DNA of 64,000 bases from Cycas panzhihuaensis (Eukaryota > Cycadophyta): positions 191,277,741 through 191,341,740 of the forward strand of contig CM041465.1 in the NCBI GenBank assembly GCA_023213395.1. The letters run 5' to 3'. The position numbers and the translations under genes were made by a program. Each line of letters begins with the position of its first letter. Position 1 is the stretch's first letter. Below the pieces are notes generated by a model. The model saw only the letters and a program-made list of their open reading frames with translations, was not told where the DNA came from and searched no databases. Below, in pieces: positions 1-12,014 of this stretch.

Positions 1-540
1 CTATTCATTTGTGCATTTGAAAGGCATTCCTTTGTTTTTGCCGTTTCACAATTCAACAGTCAGGAGGCCCCACCTAGCTCTTCATTTGCGAAGTTGTGAG
101 TTGTCTTTAATATAGCAAAACTTAACTTGAACATCTACATAAAACCTTTGTAACTTCTCATTCTGAAGTCTATTTGCAATGTTCCACCACTCGTTGGAAA
201 GCTAAAAACTTGCTCTCTAATTTGGTCGATTCACCTTAAAAAATTTTATGTTAAACAACTACATTCGTGTCCCAAAGAAGTCAAATAAGTCTATAAATTT
301 ATCATCTACCCTTATTTATTCTTCCCCTCTATTCCTCTTCCATTCATATCATGTGCTCCCCCATCTATAATGCCCATCTGAGGAATCTAGTGGCTTTTGT
401 ATTATGCAAGCCACAACAATAAAATTACATGATTGAAGGTGTTAAAGGAAAATGTCCAACACCTTGCAACATAACACAACCCAAACGAACTAACTATTCT
501 AATGAACCAAAACTACTACGTTCTCATACCTAGTGGAGCA
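1..540. other. AT-rich non-coding stretch
   Basis: No gene or RNA is recognisable on either strand. The stretch lies just outside the copia element that ends near 541-767 and is probably intron of the surrounding RAPTOR gene or older repeat debris. Confidence 0.4.
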
Positions 541-767
541 TGGAATAAGCTTCCACCAAGTTGAAAAATAGATTTAGAAAGAGAATGACCTTCATTGATT
601 AATAGAAGAGAGTTTCTCTCTCTTATACACAACTACTTTACAAAAGAGTCCCATACATGTATGACAAGTGTCATTTTTAAACTGAAGAGGACAGCGATGC
701 TCAACCCCCAGATTATATAAGAGACCCTTAAATACAAGACATAGGATAAAGCATTAATATTCTAACA
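541..767 (-). repeat. Probable 3' LTR of copia element A
   Basis: The right edge is supported: the sequence ends in TATTCTAACA at 767 and is followed at 768-780 by CCCTCCCATAATG, which on the minus strand is a purine-rich tract (CATTATGGGAGGG) typical of the primer for plus-strand DNA synthesis. The copia RNase H frame begins straight after it. The left edge is a guess by analogy with the 225-bp LTR at 39887-40111; I could not find a clear TG start. Confidence 0.5.
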
Positions 768-782
768 CCCTCCCATAATGTT

Positions 783-1250
783 TTATCCTTTGTTTTTCAT
801 TCCTACTAGATTTCTAAGATGTTGAAATTTATCTTTTGACAATGGTTTTGTGAAGATGTCAGCAACCTGTTGTTCATTGTTGCAGTATTGTAAATGTATT
901 TCTTTATTCTGAACTTTTTCTCTAATAAAATGATGATGGACTTCTATGCGCTTAGTCCTTGCATGGAAAACAAGATTTTTAGTAAGTTTGATAACACTTT
1001 GATTATCGCAAAAGATTGTGGTTGCATTAAAGCAACTCTGTTTTAAATCTCTGAGACATTTTTTTAACCATATTGCTTTATACGTTGCACTAACTACAGC
1101 TTTGTACTCTGCTTCTGTTGATGATAAGACTATTGTTGGTTGTTCTCTACTGCTCCAAGATGTCATAGTTGATCTAAAATTGGAACAATAACCCGTTGTA
1201 GACTTTTGTTCTTGTCGTCTTCCTACCTAGTCAAAGTCATTGAATCCAAA
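783..1250 (-). pseudogene. Copia A RNase H remnant
   Basis: The last open segment (783-1166) carries the copia RNase H signature: SSTEAEYKA, then FCDNQSVIKL, and the C-terminal IFTKPLSKDKF. In the retroelement this domain degrades the RNA strand of the RNA-DNA hybrid during reverse transcription. The upstream part (1167-1250) is present but frame-broken. It ends about 15 bases before the polypurine tract, as is usual for copia. Confidence 0.85.
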
Positions 1251-2300
1251 CAAGCTTGGATTGTCTTAGTATATTATAGCCGAAGATCCAATATACCTTT
1301 GATCCATATTAAAATTCGTTTGACAACATTCTAGTGAGTGACCTTTGGATTATGCATAAATTAGGAGACGATTCCTACAGAAAAGGATATGTCTAGTCTA
1401 GTTGTTGTCAAGTAAATAAGACTTCTAACTAGTTGTCTAAAGAGTGTCACACTTGATGGTTATCTTCATCAATTGTTAGAACACAACCTGTTGCCATGGG
1501 TGTGGCACAAGGATTGCATTCTTCCATATTGAATCTCTTGAGAAAATTCTTGGCATACTTTGATTGTAGATAAAGATATCATTTGCTACCTGATGAACTT
1601 CTATACCAAGATAGTAATGAAGTGCACCCATATCAGTCATTTCAAAATTATTTTCCATCTACATACGCACCCATTGGATGGTTTCACGATCATCACCTAT
1701 AACAACCAAATCACCCACATACACCACAATTATGGTGATTTAGTATTTTTGTTTCTTAACAAAGACTTGGATCACCTTCACTTCTATTGAATCTTTTCTT
1801 TCGAAGATGATGATCTAGTTTTGTATACTAGACTCGAGGTGCTAGTTTTAAGCCATATAAGAGCTTTTGTAACTTGCAAACCAGATATTCCTCTCCTTCC
1901 TTTTTGTATTCAAGTGATTATTCCATATAGATGACTTCATTGAGATCACCATTTAGAAAGGCACTTTTTACATCAAATTGTACAATTTCCCATCCATATT
2001 ATGCCACCAAAGCCATAATTGTGAGGATGGTTATTAATTTTGCTATTAGAGCAAAACTTTCTTCATAATCAATACCCGCAGTCTAAGTATATCCTTTTCC
2101 AACTAACCTAGCTTTATACATCTCAATGCTACTGTCAAATTTCTCCTTCATCTTGTACAACCAATTGCAACCTATAATGGATTTACCTTTCGGTGGAGGA
2201 ACTAATTCTCAAGTATTGTTTTGATTTATGGAGAATATTTCTTTATCCATGGCTTCTAACCATTCAGTTTTTAGGCAAGCTTCTTCAAAGGTTAGAGGCT
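1251..2300 (-). pseudogene. Copia A reverse transcriptase remnant
   Basis: Fragments match the copia reverse transcriptase: FEMTDMGALHYYLGIEV at 1476-1658 and, near 1690-1740, a frame reading VVYVGDLVVIGDD. The catalytic motif is YVDD in active copia enzymes; here the first aspartate is glycine (YVGD), which would abolish catalysis even without the stops. The frame around 1800-2300 is repeatedly broken. Confidence 0.8.
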
Positions 2301-2421
2301 CAACTAAACAAGTCAATGCTTGATGTCTTTAAGACCTAGTTCTCTATTCAAAGATATCTCCTTTTGATTCTTCCACAATTTTTAAATACCACTTGTGTAG
2401 CCTTTTTCTAAAAGTACTTTC

Positions 2422-3420
2422 CTATCTTTCTATTCCATTTGATGTTTCTGGTTCTTTATGAGATGTTGTCTCTTCATGATCATGAGATATAGATTCTTCC
2501 TCAGTCATATCCTCTTTGTTGGAGGTCTCCACATTTTCGTCTATTATTATGCCTTTTTTAGTACAGCCAAAATCCTTATTGATTGGAGTGCCTTCATCAA
2601 AAGTTACATCTTTTCTTACAGATATTTTGTTAGTTTTTGTATCTATACAACAATAGGCTCTTGATTTATTATTATATCCAATCATGATACATTCAATACT
2701 TTTGTCATCTAATTTAATTCTTTTTTGATTTAGAATGTGCACATAAGCAGTGCTTCCAAAAATTCTTGGATGACTTACATCATGTTTCCTACCTATCCTC
2801 CCCTCTTCTGGAGTAATTTTATCAAGAGCTCTTGTGGAACTTTTGTTTATGAGATCAACAACAATGTTAATTGCTTCAACCCAATATGCATTTGAGACTT
2901 TTTTTTATCTTTTATTATGCATCATGCCATTTCTATTATAGTTTTGTTTAATCTTTCACTTACCCCATTAAACTGTGGGGTACATAGAGCAGTGATTTGT
3001 TTGCTAATACCATGCATTTTACAAAAATTAAAAAACTCATTCAAAACATATTTTCCTCCTCCATCTATCCTAAGTATTTTGATTTTATGCCCACTTTCCA
3101 ATTCAACTTGAGCTTTAAATTCTTTAAAGCAGTCAAGAGCTTCTAATTCTTGAAGATAAAAACACCGGGCTTTTCTCAAGTCATCTATAAATGTATGAAA
3201 GTACATAGCACCATTAATGGAATTTGGTGTAATTGGTCCACATATATTGCTATGGACCAAATCCAATTTTTCTTATGCCCTCCAATTGCATTCTTGAAAA
3301 GATACTCTATGTTATTTGCCCAGCATACATCTTTTGCAAATCTATTGTAATGTTAACATGCAATCCATCAACCTTGGCAAAATTTTTGAGCATTTTTAGC
3401 CTGTCGTATGCAATATGACC
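2422..3420 (-). pseudogene. Copia A integrase remnant
   Basis: The segment 2922-3266 starts MDLVHSNICGPI and contains FIDDLRKARCFYL and ILRIDGGGKYVLNEFF, the first two acidic positions of the DDE core, then ALCTPQFNGVSERLNKTI with the glutamate. The segment 2422-2742 is the region after the core (IECIMIGYNNKSRAYCCID) that precedes reverse transcriptase. The domain normally inserts the cDNA into the chromosome. Frame breaks separate the two parts. Confidence 0.85.
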
Positions 3421-3639
3421 ATATAGAGAATGCTAGATTTCATTACTAAAGCTTTGAGTAGCAAAAGTTCTTATTGAAGAGAAAACGGGAGTAGAGATTA
3501 ATTTGAAGAGATTATTAGTCTCTATCCCTTCAACAATGATGTCACCTCCCTTTTTCATGTCATGAACATAACATTTTCTTCTTCATGGAATATGACTCAA
3601 AGCTTTTTTTTTCTTAATTGTGATACAAAAAAAAAAGAT

Positions 3640-4360
3640 TTTTCTTCAATCCCGGGACAAACAAAATATTACTAATCTTTTTTGTGTCTTACTTAACTAA
3701 CAGTTCCTTTCCCTTCAATTTTTAAAGAAAAATAATCAACAAGTTCAATAGTTTTATTTATTGAATATGAATGAAGGGTGTCAAACCAATCATTTCTCCC
3801 AGTCATATGGTTTGAAGCTCCAAAATCAACAAACCAATCTTCATTGTATTAGGTACACAAGATCAAGGCAGCAACCAAAGCAATTTCTTCTTCCTCCTCA
3901 TCTTTAGACTATTACTTATTATCGTTGCCTTATACACGTTTTCCTTCAAAATTTTCGGCTCTTCTATAGAAACTATTGCTTGAAAGGTGTCCAAATCTGC
4001 CACAATATTAACAAGGATGGATTTCTATTCATCTATAGTCTATGGCAAAGTGTCTTGGTCCGCCACAATGATAACATATCCAGGCGTCTGTTGATATTCC
4101 TCTACCAGACCCCAATCTTCCTCTGATGAATCTTCCTCTACCTGCTCTTGCATCTATTGATCTTCCTCTCATGGTTCTTCCTCATTCTCCAATTTTGAGT
4201 CTGGAAAGAAATGCCTCTTCGACTTTTGTTTCTTCCTCATGCCTTTGTATCCTCTACTCTTGCTGGAGAAAATGTCCACATAAGGTGTCAAATGACATAT
4301 TGTCGGCTTGTTGGCTTGTATCCTCTACTCTTGTTTTGTAAGAAATTCTTCAACACCTTT
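3640..4360 (-). pseudogene. Copia A protease and gag zinc-knuckle remnant
   Basis: Near 3780-3850 the minus strand reads as a copia protease with a DFGASNHMTG-like active-site region (normally D-S/T-G). Upstream, near 3985-4090, are two zinc-knuckle remnants: one reads CYHCGGPRHFAIDY, with the last cysteine replaced by tyrosine, and a second CGRFGH-like one has lost most zinc ligands. Arginine-rich sequence flanks them (4100-4300). Several stops interrupt the region. Confidence 0.65.
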
Positions 4361-4369
4361 TAACAAATT

Positions 4370-5472
4370 TTGCAAAGTTTATAGGACAAACTACATGTTG
4401 TTATCCATCTTGAGTGGCTTAATCAGCACTGACTATTAGCCCCTTCAATTCCTTCATATAACTTCAGATAGCAATTCCTCTTAAAAGTATTTAATAAATT
4501 GCCAGATGATAGCTCAATTCAAATATCTCTGAACAAGGACTCCAATGGTTTAGACGAAATCGAATTCTAATACCTGTGGAAAAAATTATGGCCCTTCTAA
4601 AGTGGATCAAAATTTAGGATTTTGGAGACTACAACAGTACTTGTTACTAAATTGATGATAACTATTTATCTTGATATTCAATTGAACTGAGACCACTTCC
4701 AACAAAAAATAGACTTCAAGATACACTTACTCAAAAAAACTTTGAGGCCAATTGGATACATGTAACCCTTGTTATGGTCATTTGAAGTTGCAATAGCAAA
4801 TTTTCTGCCTATAAGCAAGTATAAATAGCAAGTTGAGATAGAAACCCTCATAACTTTCGTAATTGTGCTCTAAATCTTGTAATACAACGACTCAAAATTT
4901 ATAGCACAAGTGTGGTCATCTCAAATATGCTACTACTTTTTCCAAATTTGGTCGTTTATGAAAAGTTAAGAATTAGTCTCAGCAACAACCTTGGTTCGAG
5001 TCTCACACAAGCACAGTTAACATTCAATGAAAAGAGACCATGAATTGATCAAGCTCCAATGTAATCTCACTTTCATTAATTACAAAAGATGCAATACAAA
5101 ATCCTTTTTACATACAAAGCCTCGCATATACAACAAAAAAGAATAGTTACAAGAGGTTTGATAAATAATAAACAGATGATCAAACAAGGTGACAGTTGGC
5201 ACCTTGCATTATTAAACCAAATCTACATTATTCTAATGCTGTGAGCAAAAGTGCCCCCACATACATAGGTTCACAACATTAAATTATGACTTAACCCTTT
5301 TATGACAACAATACTCTCAACATAAACTAATTTACAAAACATTAATATATAATACAATTAATCAAACCAAGAATTAATGAATTCAACCTTAATTCTTCCA
5401 TCAATTTACACCCCCAAAATTGTAGATCTTTGATAAAGCCCTAATTGGCCAAAATAGTGTTGTGATACCAAT
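4370..5472 (-). other. Non-coding interior of an LTR element
   Basis: No gene is recognised. The right end (about 5450-5472) has on the minus strand TTGGTATCACAACACT directly before the LTR at 5473, which looks like a primer-binding site related to initiator Met-tRNA. The stretch is therefore probably the leader or interior of the element owning that LTR. Confidence 0.45.
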
Positions 5473-5886
5473 TGTAATAAAGCTTGTGTCGTTTAATGCA
5501 AATTTTCAAAAATAAATCAAAATATCATAATGAAACCATGCCCACAATAGAGTAGCAACATAATATTAGACTTATAATAGAATGGTATTCTAAAATACAA
5601 ATTATCAAATGAAATTCTCAAAATAATAGCGCTTATCGAGGTTAAGGGATCTTCCCAAGGCACCATAGTGCCACAATGCATTTAGGCCATTGTCCCAATA
5701 AGACAAATAATGTTCCAAAGATGATAACAAATGATTAGGGCTCCCTTATTTATAGCCATAGGTTGGGGCCTATTTATTCTCTCTCTAAAAAGTAAACTTC
5801 TTATTCCCTCCCTCAAGGCCATCCTTGCATCTTAAGACCAACTTCACATGCTTATTTAGAGTCGACTACACATTAACCTTGTAACA
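5473..5886 (-). repeat. Orphan 5' LTR, minus orientation
   Basis: It starts TGTAATAAAGC after a primer-binding-like site and ends CTTGTAACA at 5886. The interior has GGCCATTGTCCCAATAAG and TTATTTATAGCC, features shared with the LTRs at 27377, 29157 and 32549, so it belongs to the same broad LTR family. No partner LTR was found to its left. Confidence 0.5.
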
Positions 5887-6437
5887 ACATAATAAATGAA
5901 CTAGCAGGCTCCACAACACCTAGTGCGTCACAATTGCACTTTATTGAGAATTTAGAACTAGTCATCTCAGTAATAACAATTCATCATATAATATATTCAA
6001 CCTAAGCAAATGACTATAGATTAGTCTAATTTTCAATTGAGTTAGTGTGATTCTCAACTAAGCTAAGATTTAGTTGAGTTAATTAGGGTCTCACATTTGA
6101 AAGAGAGTCTTATAAATTACTTTCATTTTATACAAGAAGTTTTTTGATTTTCCAATAAAAAGAACACTCCTCTCCAAGACCATCTTGTTTTATGAAATGC
6201 ATTTCTCTTATTCCTTTGGATTTCTTCATTCTTCTATGCATGATGTTCCAAAGATCTGGTGTCTCTCAACTCTAACACCAAGATAACGAATAATTCCAAA
6301 ATAGAGAGGGAAGACACCAAGCCTTCAATAAATCACAACAAAGGTGACCAAATAGTCATACTCTCTCTCCATATGTTCATCTTCTATTGAGCCCATTCTT
6401 AAAGCCTTCCACTATGTTGCCTCCTCTAGAAAGTACA
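5887..6437. other. Non-coding stretch, possible 5' LTR of gypsy fragment H
   Basis: No gene seen. It immediately precedes a plus-strand primer-binding site (TGGTATCAAACCCTC at 6438), so its right part should be the 5' LTR of the following gypsy fragment, ending GTACAAC. I could not fix the left edge. Confidence 0.35.
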
Positions 6438-6529
6438 ACTGGTATCAAACCCTCAGATTTAGGCCTTTTAAGATTTTTTTTTTTTGGAAGTTTGTTTTCC
6501 ATATGCCTGCTTTTCATTTCCAACATGCC

Positions 6530-7410
6530 AAGGAACCCTAAAGGACATGCTCCTCCATATAATGAGAAGAGGTCGCATCTGGCATCCTAATTAATGACCT
6601 TGGTTGACTACTAGCCTAAGAGCTTTGAGACCAAAGGATAGTAGATCAAACTTTCCAAGCCAACATGACAAATATTATGATTAGCACGATTCAATAGATG
6701 TTGCCCAACAAGCAACCCCTATTCTTATGGCAGCCCCCTTGCAATCTTCATTCCATCAAGGTACTAAAATAACCACCAAACACTTTGGTGCCACAAACGG
6801 TGTCGAGGCTTTGGATAGTTACCTTCATAGTTTGGAAGCTTACCTCAAATTGCCATAGGAACAATAGATTTCTGTGGTTGAGGTTCACATTGCCGATCAG
6901 GCTCTTATATGGTAGCAAACATACTCAAAATCTCAGGATAACAAAATAACCACAAATCGCATGGTGGATTGCATTCAAATGCATTTCTGATATAGGTTTT
7001 ATCCACTGGGGTACAAGGATAACTTTATAAAGAAATGGTTGTCGCTTCACTAGCAACCTAAAATTACTCCAACATGTGTTTGCTTAAATTCCTCGATGGT
7101 TTATTTCCTATTTGCAAAAAGACTTAAATTTACTTCTGATTACCATACCAAATTGGGCATTTCAATATACCCTGAAAGTGCAAAGCCACATGCAAAAGTG
7201 ATTTACCCTTTGCAATAGCAATATGCTTCTCTTTGTTAAAAGAAGGCAACTTTTTCCAAACATACCATTTTTATCCCACAAGCTACTTCTTTTTCAAAAG
7301 CTATCCCATCAACAAAAGGGAAGGATAAATAGAAGTATTGTAATCATCATATTATTCATGGCCATTCAAATGAAGAATGCCTCAAACAAAAGGGCCAAGT
7401 AAAACCCAAG
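6530..7410 (+). pseudogene. Gypsy H gag remnant
   Basis: Translating across stops near 6760-7050 gives GATNGVEALDSYLHSLEAYL followed by a segment with ADQALIW, matching the capsid-like gag core of plant gypsy elements. The first methionine may be near 6525 (MPRNPKGHAPP). The zinc-knuckle-like CX2-HX-type segment near 7340 closes gag. Many in-frame stops are present. Confidence 0.6.
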
Positions 7411-7584
7411 ACTCTGGTAGCAAATCAGGCAATTAAGGCACCAAATAACCACGCTTATTAGTGAGAAACCAAATGACCCCCAATCCACAATTTCTTTTGA
7501 TGGCAAACTATTAATCAACCATATATTAGGAGGCACTCTTCACACAAACTTGCCAAGTGGAAAAACCAGACAATTTTATGCATT

Positions 7585-7839
7585 ATGGATAATGGAAGTA
7601 CGAGGAACCTAGTCTCTAATAAGCTAATTTCTACTCTCAACCTTCCAAAGGAACCACATCATGCTCCCTATAATTTTGGATGGTTAACGAAGGATGGTCC
7701 CCAAATTAAAGTTGACAGAGAATGCCGCATTACATTTGCAATCAACCCATTCATTGACTCTGTCACTTATGATGTCACTCACATGGACTGTTCTAACTTG
7801 TTGCTCAACAAGCCTTATCAACGTGATAGGTATGCTTAA
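7585..7839 (+). pseudogene. Gypsy H protease remnant
   Basis: This 84-residue open segment begins MDNGSTRNLVSNKLI, which aligns with the retropepsin region of gypsy elements where the active-site triad is D-S/T-G. Here the triad reads D-N-G, so the conserved serine or threonine is lost. The downstream MDCSNLLLNKPYQRDR corresponds to the conserved LLGRPWQ-like end of the domain. Confidence 0.75.
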
Positions 7840-8279
7840 TATGACAACTATGAAAACAAGGCCTAACAACATTCTAGCTCCAATCCTCTATCTCATCTCT
7901 AGCATTGTTGACAGGTGTTCAAACTTTAAATCTCACAAGTTCTACCCAACAAGTTCACACTCCTTGTTGTCCAACAAGTAAAGGACAAGCATAGGTCGCA
8001 TGCACTAGAGGCATCTCCTCCTCTAGCATATTTGACTTAGAATTTGGAAATCAATGCAAATATCTTGATAGGGGTTTGCCACCCATTTATGCTATGCAAC
8101 ATAGCATCGACATTGTCCCATGTGAGATTCTTTGACCAACTAACCACTTTGTGAATCATATGTATTGTAGGGTGAAGAGTTAGAGGTAACTTACAAATCT
8201 TATGAACAAAGAGACATTCATCCTAACTCTTTTCCATGCAACTCCCCAGTGCTTCTTGTTCTAAAGGACGAAACCTAGA

Positions 8280-8745
8280 GACAATACATAGATTTTTAGG
8301 CCTCAAAAAAATCACAATGAAGGACCAATACCCATTGCCACACATAGATGCCCTATTAGACCAGTTGTAAGGTATGTGCTTCTTCATTAGGATTGATCTA
8401 ACCTCAAGTTACCATCAACTGTGAGTGGAATCTACCAACATTTGAAAGACTACATTCAAGGCCAAATTTAGTTTGTATGGGTGGCTCATCATATTTTATA
8501 ACTTAATAAATGCCCCAACCACATTCATGTGGCTCGTGCATGGCTTCCTTTGCCCATAGTTGGATCAACTTTATTATCATTTACCTAAATGACATCCATG
8601 TTTACAACAGGACCTAGACCAAGTATTTCCACCATTTATAAGAGGTTAGAGACAATCTTTGCCACCACCAGTTAAACATTCAAAAAAGTAAGTGTTTTTT
8701 GATCAAACCTTATTTATTTGGGATTCATTGTTGATGCACAAGAAA
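8280..8745 (+). pseudogene. Gypsy H reverse transcriptase remnant
   Basis: A frame near 8310-8360 reads MKDQYPLPHIDALLDQL and then FFIRIDLTSSYHQL, the standard gypsy reverse transcriptase fingers and palm segments (the D in FSKIDLxSGYHQ). In-frame stops occur after DQL and YHQL. The domain continues with a degenerate palm and thumb to about 8745 and then ends abruptly. Confidence 0.8.
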
Positions 8746-9560
8746 CTCATGCCTAAAAGGGCAGATTGGATCTAGTGTCACATCACAAACACTACAACAT
8801 TGGCAAATGGAATGGAAACAAGAAGAAATGAGAACAACAATTGAAGAGCCAAAAAGAGAGCTCAAGTATGAGAGGAGAACAATAATTCCTCTCCATTGGA
8901 TCTCATCTTTTATAATTGTGTGCATTAGGGTTAAGATTTTCCTGCCTAATGACATTCATATCAAATTACAATGAAATCACATCTAAATGCACCTTTCACT
9001 TAAGTTACTTTATGTAAAGTAAAGTTATTTTATCTAAATAATCTATCTAAATGACCTTGTAATATTAATCTCTTTCATCCCCCCCCCCCATGGTGGAAGG
9101 TCATTTTGATCTACACTAATCTCTATTATATAAAATCTTCATTTGACCCTCTTATTACATTGAAAACTATTGGACACTTTTGTGGGAAAACCCTCATGGG
9201 AAAGAAAAACCCACGCACTTTCTATTCTAATGACCCTAGTTCAGGTGACACTTTGAATGCAGCCAGATAACCAATTAGATCAATTGAATTGTGCATCTTC
9301 AATATGCTAAGTCTCCATATACCGTTTGGTCATCCCCCATGCCCTTTCGAGTTTTTGCATGTTTCGATTTTCCAAAACTGGTACAACCCTTATCCTTCCA
9401 CGCCCTCGAGGGGTTTTCAAGAATGGGATGGAGCAAAGGCTTACTCTTGTCCTTCCGTGCCCACAAGGGATATTCACAAAAGGGACAAAGTATGTTGTTT
9501 TTGTGTCTCCTCCTAAAGTCATGAGGAGATGAAGGCCCTAAGGCCGAGCTACTTTTGAAA
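8746..9560. other. Non-coding repeat remnant with a poly-C tract
   Basis: No coding domain recognised. A run of ten or so C at about 9081-9090 follows CTCTTTCA and could be a decayed polypurine tract read on the minus strand, making 8750-9080 a candidate 3' LTR of the copia B pol. However, that LTR does not resemble the one at 12745-13051. Around 9370-9500 two imperfect GC-rich copies of about 60 bp sit in tandem. Confidence 0.4.
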
Positions 9561-9574
9561 TTGTTCAAACTTCA

Positions 9575-10061
9575 CCCTCTGCAACGATTTGGTGAAGATG
9601 TCATCAATTTGATCTGTCGTTGGACAGTGTTCCAGTTGTATTGTGTTGTTGTGAACTAGTTCCCTAATCCTGTGGACTTTTGTACTTATGTGTTTGGTAC
9701 GATCATGAAATACAAGATTCTTGACCATGTGTATTGCAGACTAATTATCCACGCGTAAGTTGGTATGACCTGTACGGGTGATATTCAATGTGTTCAACAA
9801 TTTTCGAAGCCATATCACTTCTTTGCTAGTCTTAGAAATAGCAATATATTCAGCTTTAGTGGTTGAGTCTACAACTATCTGCTGTCGTCTCGATCGCCAT
9901 GAAATTAGAGTTGTTCCAAGAAATGTTATGTACCCGGATGTGGATCTCCCTCTGTCTTTGTCTACGACAAAGTCTAAGTCTGTGTATGCAAGAAGTTTGA
10001 ACTCTACATTTGGTTCATACAATAAGCCATATTTGTTGGTCATCTTCAGGTACTTCAACAC
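9575..10061 (-). pseudogene. Copia B RNase H
   Basis: The open part 9741-10061 contains STSGYITFLGTTLISWRSRR, TTKAEYIAIS and KEVIWLRKLL, the canonical copia RNase H blocks. The next codon, expected to be glutamine (Q of DNQSA), is a TAG stop; the frame continues beyond it to about 9575 with the IFTKSL-like tail. A single CAG to TAG change thus truncates the domain. Confidence 0.85.
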
Positions 10062-10099
10062 TCGTATTGTTGCTTACCAATGGTTCTACTTTGGAGTTG

Positions 10100-11020
10100 T
10101 CATGTATTGTTGCATCTGCCTCTCAAGTGTCACCATAAATTGTAAGTTTGGCATTTGGTTCTATTGATGTTGCCATTGTTCAAGCATCTTCCAACTAAAA
10201 CTTTGTCAGAAGATCGTTGATGTACTTCACTTGGGAGAGAGATTTTACCATTCCTTTGAGTCACTTCAATTCCCAAGTATTATTTCATCAACTCGAGGTC
10301 AGACAACTCGAACATTATAGCAATGTCCTTTTTCAACTTAATGATGTCATATTCACTATTACCCACTATCAGCATGTCGTCCACGAAGATTAAGAGGCAT
10401 GTGACTTTGTCTTTATGGCTCTTGATGAACAAAGTTGCATCAATGTCTTGGTAGTCACATACTTTGTATCCAAATTGCCTCATTCTGTTAAACAACTTAT
10501 GCTCTTGGCTGACAATCTCAAAGCCTGTTGGTTGTGCCATGTAAATTTCTTCTTCAAGGCCACTATTGAGAAATGTGATCTTTACATCAAATTGGTGAAT
10601 TTTTCAGCCTTGCTGAGCTGCCAGGGCCACAAGAGTTCTACTTGTGGGCCACTTTGTTGTAGGTGCAAAAACCTCAGTGTAATCAATGCCCTTTGCATGA
10701 ATCCATTTGCTACCAGCCTCGCCTTGTGTTTTTCTAAGATGTCGTTTGATCTGTACTTGTTTTTTAACACCCATTTATTTCAAACTACCTTTTTTCAAGT
10801 GGTAGATCAATGAGCTCCCATGTACCATTCTTGATAAGAGGTACTCTTCATTCATGGCATTTCTCCAAGCTGCATGCTTTACAGCTTCTTGGTACATTAA
10901 AGGCTCTTCATTGAGAGCAAGGTGCAGTTCTATTGGTTCAAGCTCAATGGAAAGTGATTCGTGCATCCTTACTCTATGAGCACTTCTAGTGCTAGTTTTG
11001 CCTACCTCATCTAGTTGCAT
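10100..11020 (-). pseudogene. Copia B reverse transcriptase
   Basis: Segments 10280-10540, 10582-10770 and 10775-11020 cover the domain from YQEAVKHAAWRNAMNEEY through KHKARLVANGF to LLIFVDDMLIVGNSEYD. The active-site FVDD is intact. The three open pieces are joined only across frameshifts and stops, so no full enzyme is encoded. Confidence 0.85.
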
Positions 11021-11301
11021 GTCCTTGTGCAGCTAGTAGGCTTCACGAAAACCTCGAGTTAGGAATAAGGTTTTCATTTTTGCAACCTCTTGGTCTTTGT
11101 TTTAACCCTTAAAAGGATCATGTGAAATGTATGCCACAAAGGAAGTTAACGATGCTGGAGAAGATGGGCCAACCATTGATATTCGAGAAGGTGGTCCTTC
11201 TACTATGGCTTTGCCTTTGTCAAACTGGCTATTCTCAAATGATGGTGTTGGATGTGCATATCAGTTGGAAATCACAGCTTGTATCCTCTGAGGCTCTATT
11301 G

Positions 11302-12014
11302 TCAAATTCCATTATTTTGAGCAATTATTGTGTCTCCCTCCCCAAATTTTAGAATGTGTACATCAAACTCTTTGGCATATTGGTGCAAAGGTGTCCGACA
11401 ATCCAGTGTGAGCAGTTGATCCTCCATCTCCGCAACCACGTCTCTAGTGATGATGATCTTTCGTTGTGAAGGCACAAAGGCCTTGTACCCGTTCTTGTCC
11501 ATAGGGAAGCCAACAAATATGCCTTTTAGAGCATACTCGTTCTTGTCCAAAATATAAGCATAGCATGTAGAGCCAAAAATTTAGAAGTGACAGACAATGG
11601 AGGTCTGTCCAAACCATTTTTCATTTGAAGATGGTTGAGCATTGATGGGGTGATAGTGTTGATGGAATAAACAGTTGTGCATATAGCTTCAGCCCACAAG
11701 TAAGCAGGTACATTCTTGTACACCAACATCGCCTGAACCATATTCATAATTGTTCGATTCATACGGTCGACAACTCCATTCTATTGGGGTGTACCTGCAA
11801 CAATTATGTGATGTTTGATCCTGTGATGGCACAAGTATGTTTCAAACTCATTTGAGGTATACTCGCCACTATTATCTGTCCAAAGGCATTTGATTTTGTA
11901 ATTTAACTCCTTTTCAGTGCGGGCCTTGAATGCTTGGAAGACAAAAAATGTCTCAACTTTCTTTTCTAGAGAAATCACCCATACTTTGATGTTTCTCACT
12001 AAACGCTGCTCCAA
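11302..12014 (-). pseudogene. Copia B integrase, second half
   Basis: Segment 11781-12014 has KVWVISLEKKVETFFVF and LWTDNSGEYTSNEFETYL (the middle acidic residue of the DDE core). Segment 11526-11762 starts MNRTIMNMVQAMLVYKN, which follows the catalytic glutamate. Segment 11302-11550 is the GIFVGFPMDKNGYKAF region before reverse transcriptase. The N-terminal zinc-binding part and first acidic residue are not on this fragment. Confidence 0.85.

Larger units (their letters stand above)
768..4360 (-). mobile_element. Decayed Ty1/copia retrotransposon A
   Basis: Reading down the minus strand from about 4360 the order is zinc knuckles, protease, GAG-pre-integrase, integrase, reverse transcriptase and RNase H, then the polypurine tract and 3' LTR. 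Integrase before reverse transcriptase defines Ty1/copia. All domains are split by stops and frameshifts. The gag N-terminus and 5' LTR are missing; the element stops near 4370, where unrelated LTR-element sequence begins. It is not capable of autonomous transposition. Confidence 0.85.
6438..8745 (+). mobile_element. Decayed Ty3/gypsy fragment H
   Basis: Plus-strand order is primer-binding site (6438), gag, a zinc-knuckle-like CNHHIIHGHSNEEC (about 7340-7385), protease and reverse transcriptase, which is the Ty3/gypsy order. Every domain has stops or frameshifts. The element is cut off inside reverse transcriptase near 8745; RNase H, integrase and the 3' LTR are absent. Confidence 0.8.
9560..12014 (-). 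mobile_element. Ty1/copia pol fragment B
   Basis: Minus-strand order is integrase (11302-12014), reverse transcriptase (about 10100-11020) and RNase H (about 9560-10061). The pieces are separated by short frame breaks. It is better preserved than element A: the FVDD catalytic motif is intact. Gag and protease are missing on this side; the integrase begins abruptly at the segment that follows FIDD, close to non-coding leader sequence. Confidence 0.85.

Noticed and set aside
9289-9568. Overlapping ORFs of 68-89 codons on both strands
   Set aside because: Four frames are open over the same GC-rich stretch with no domain; this is compositional, not coding.
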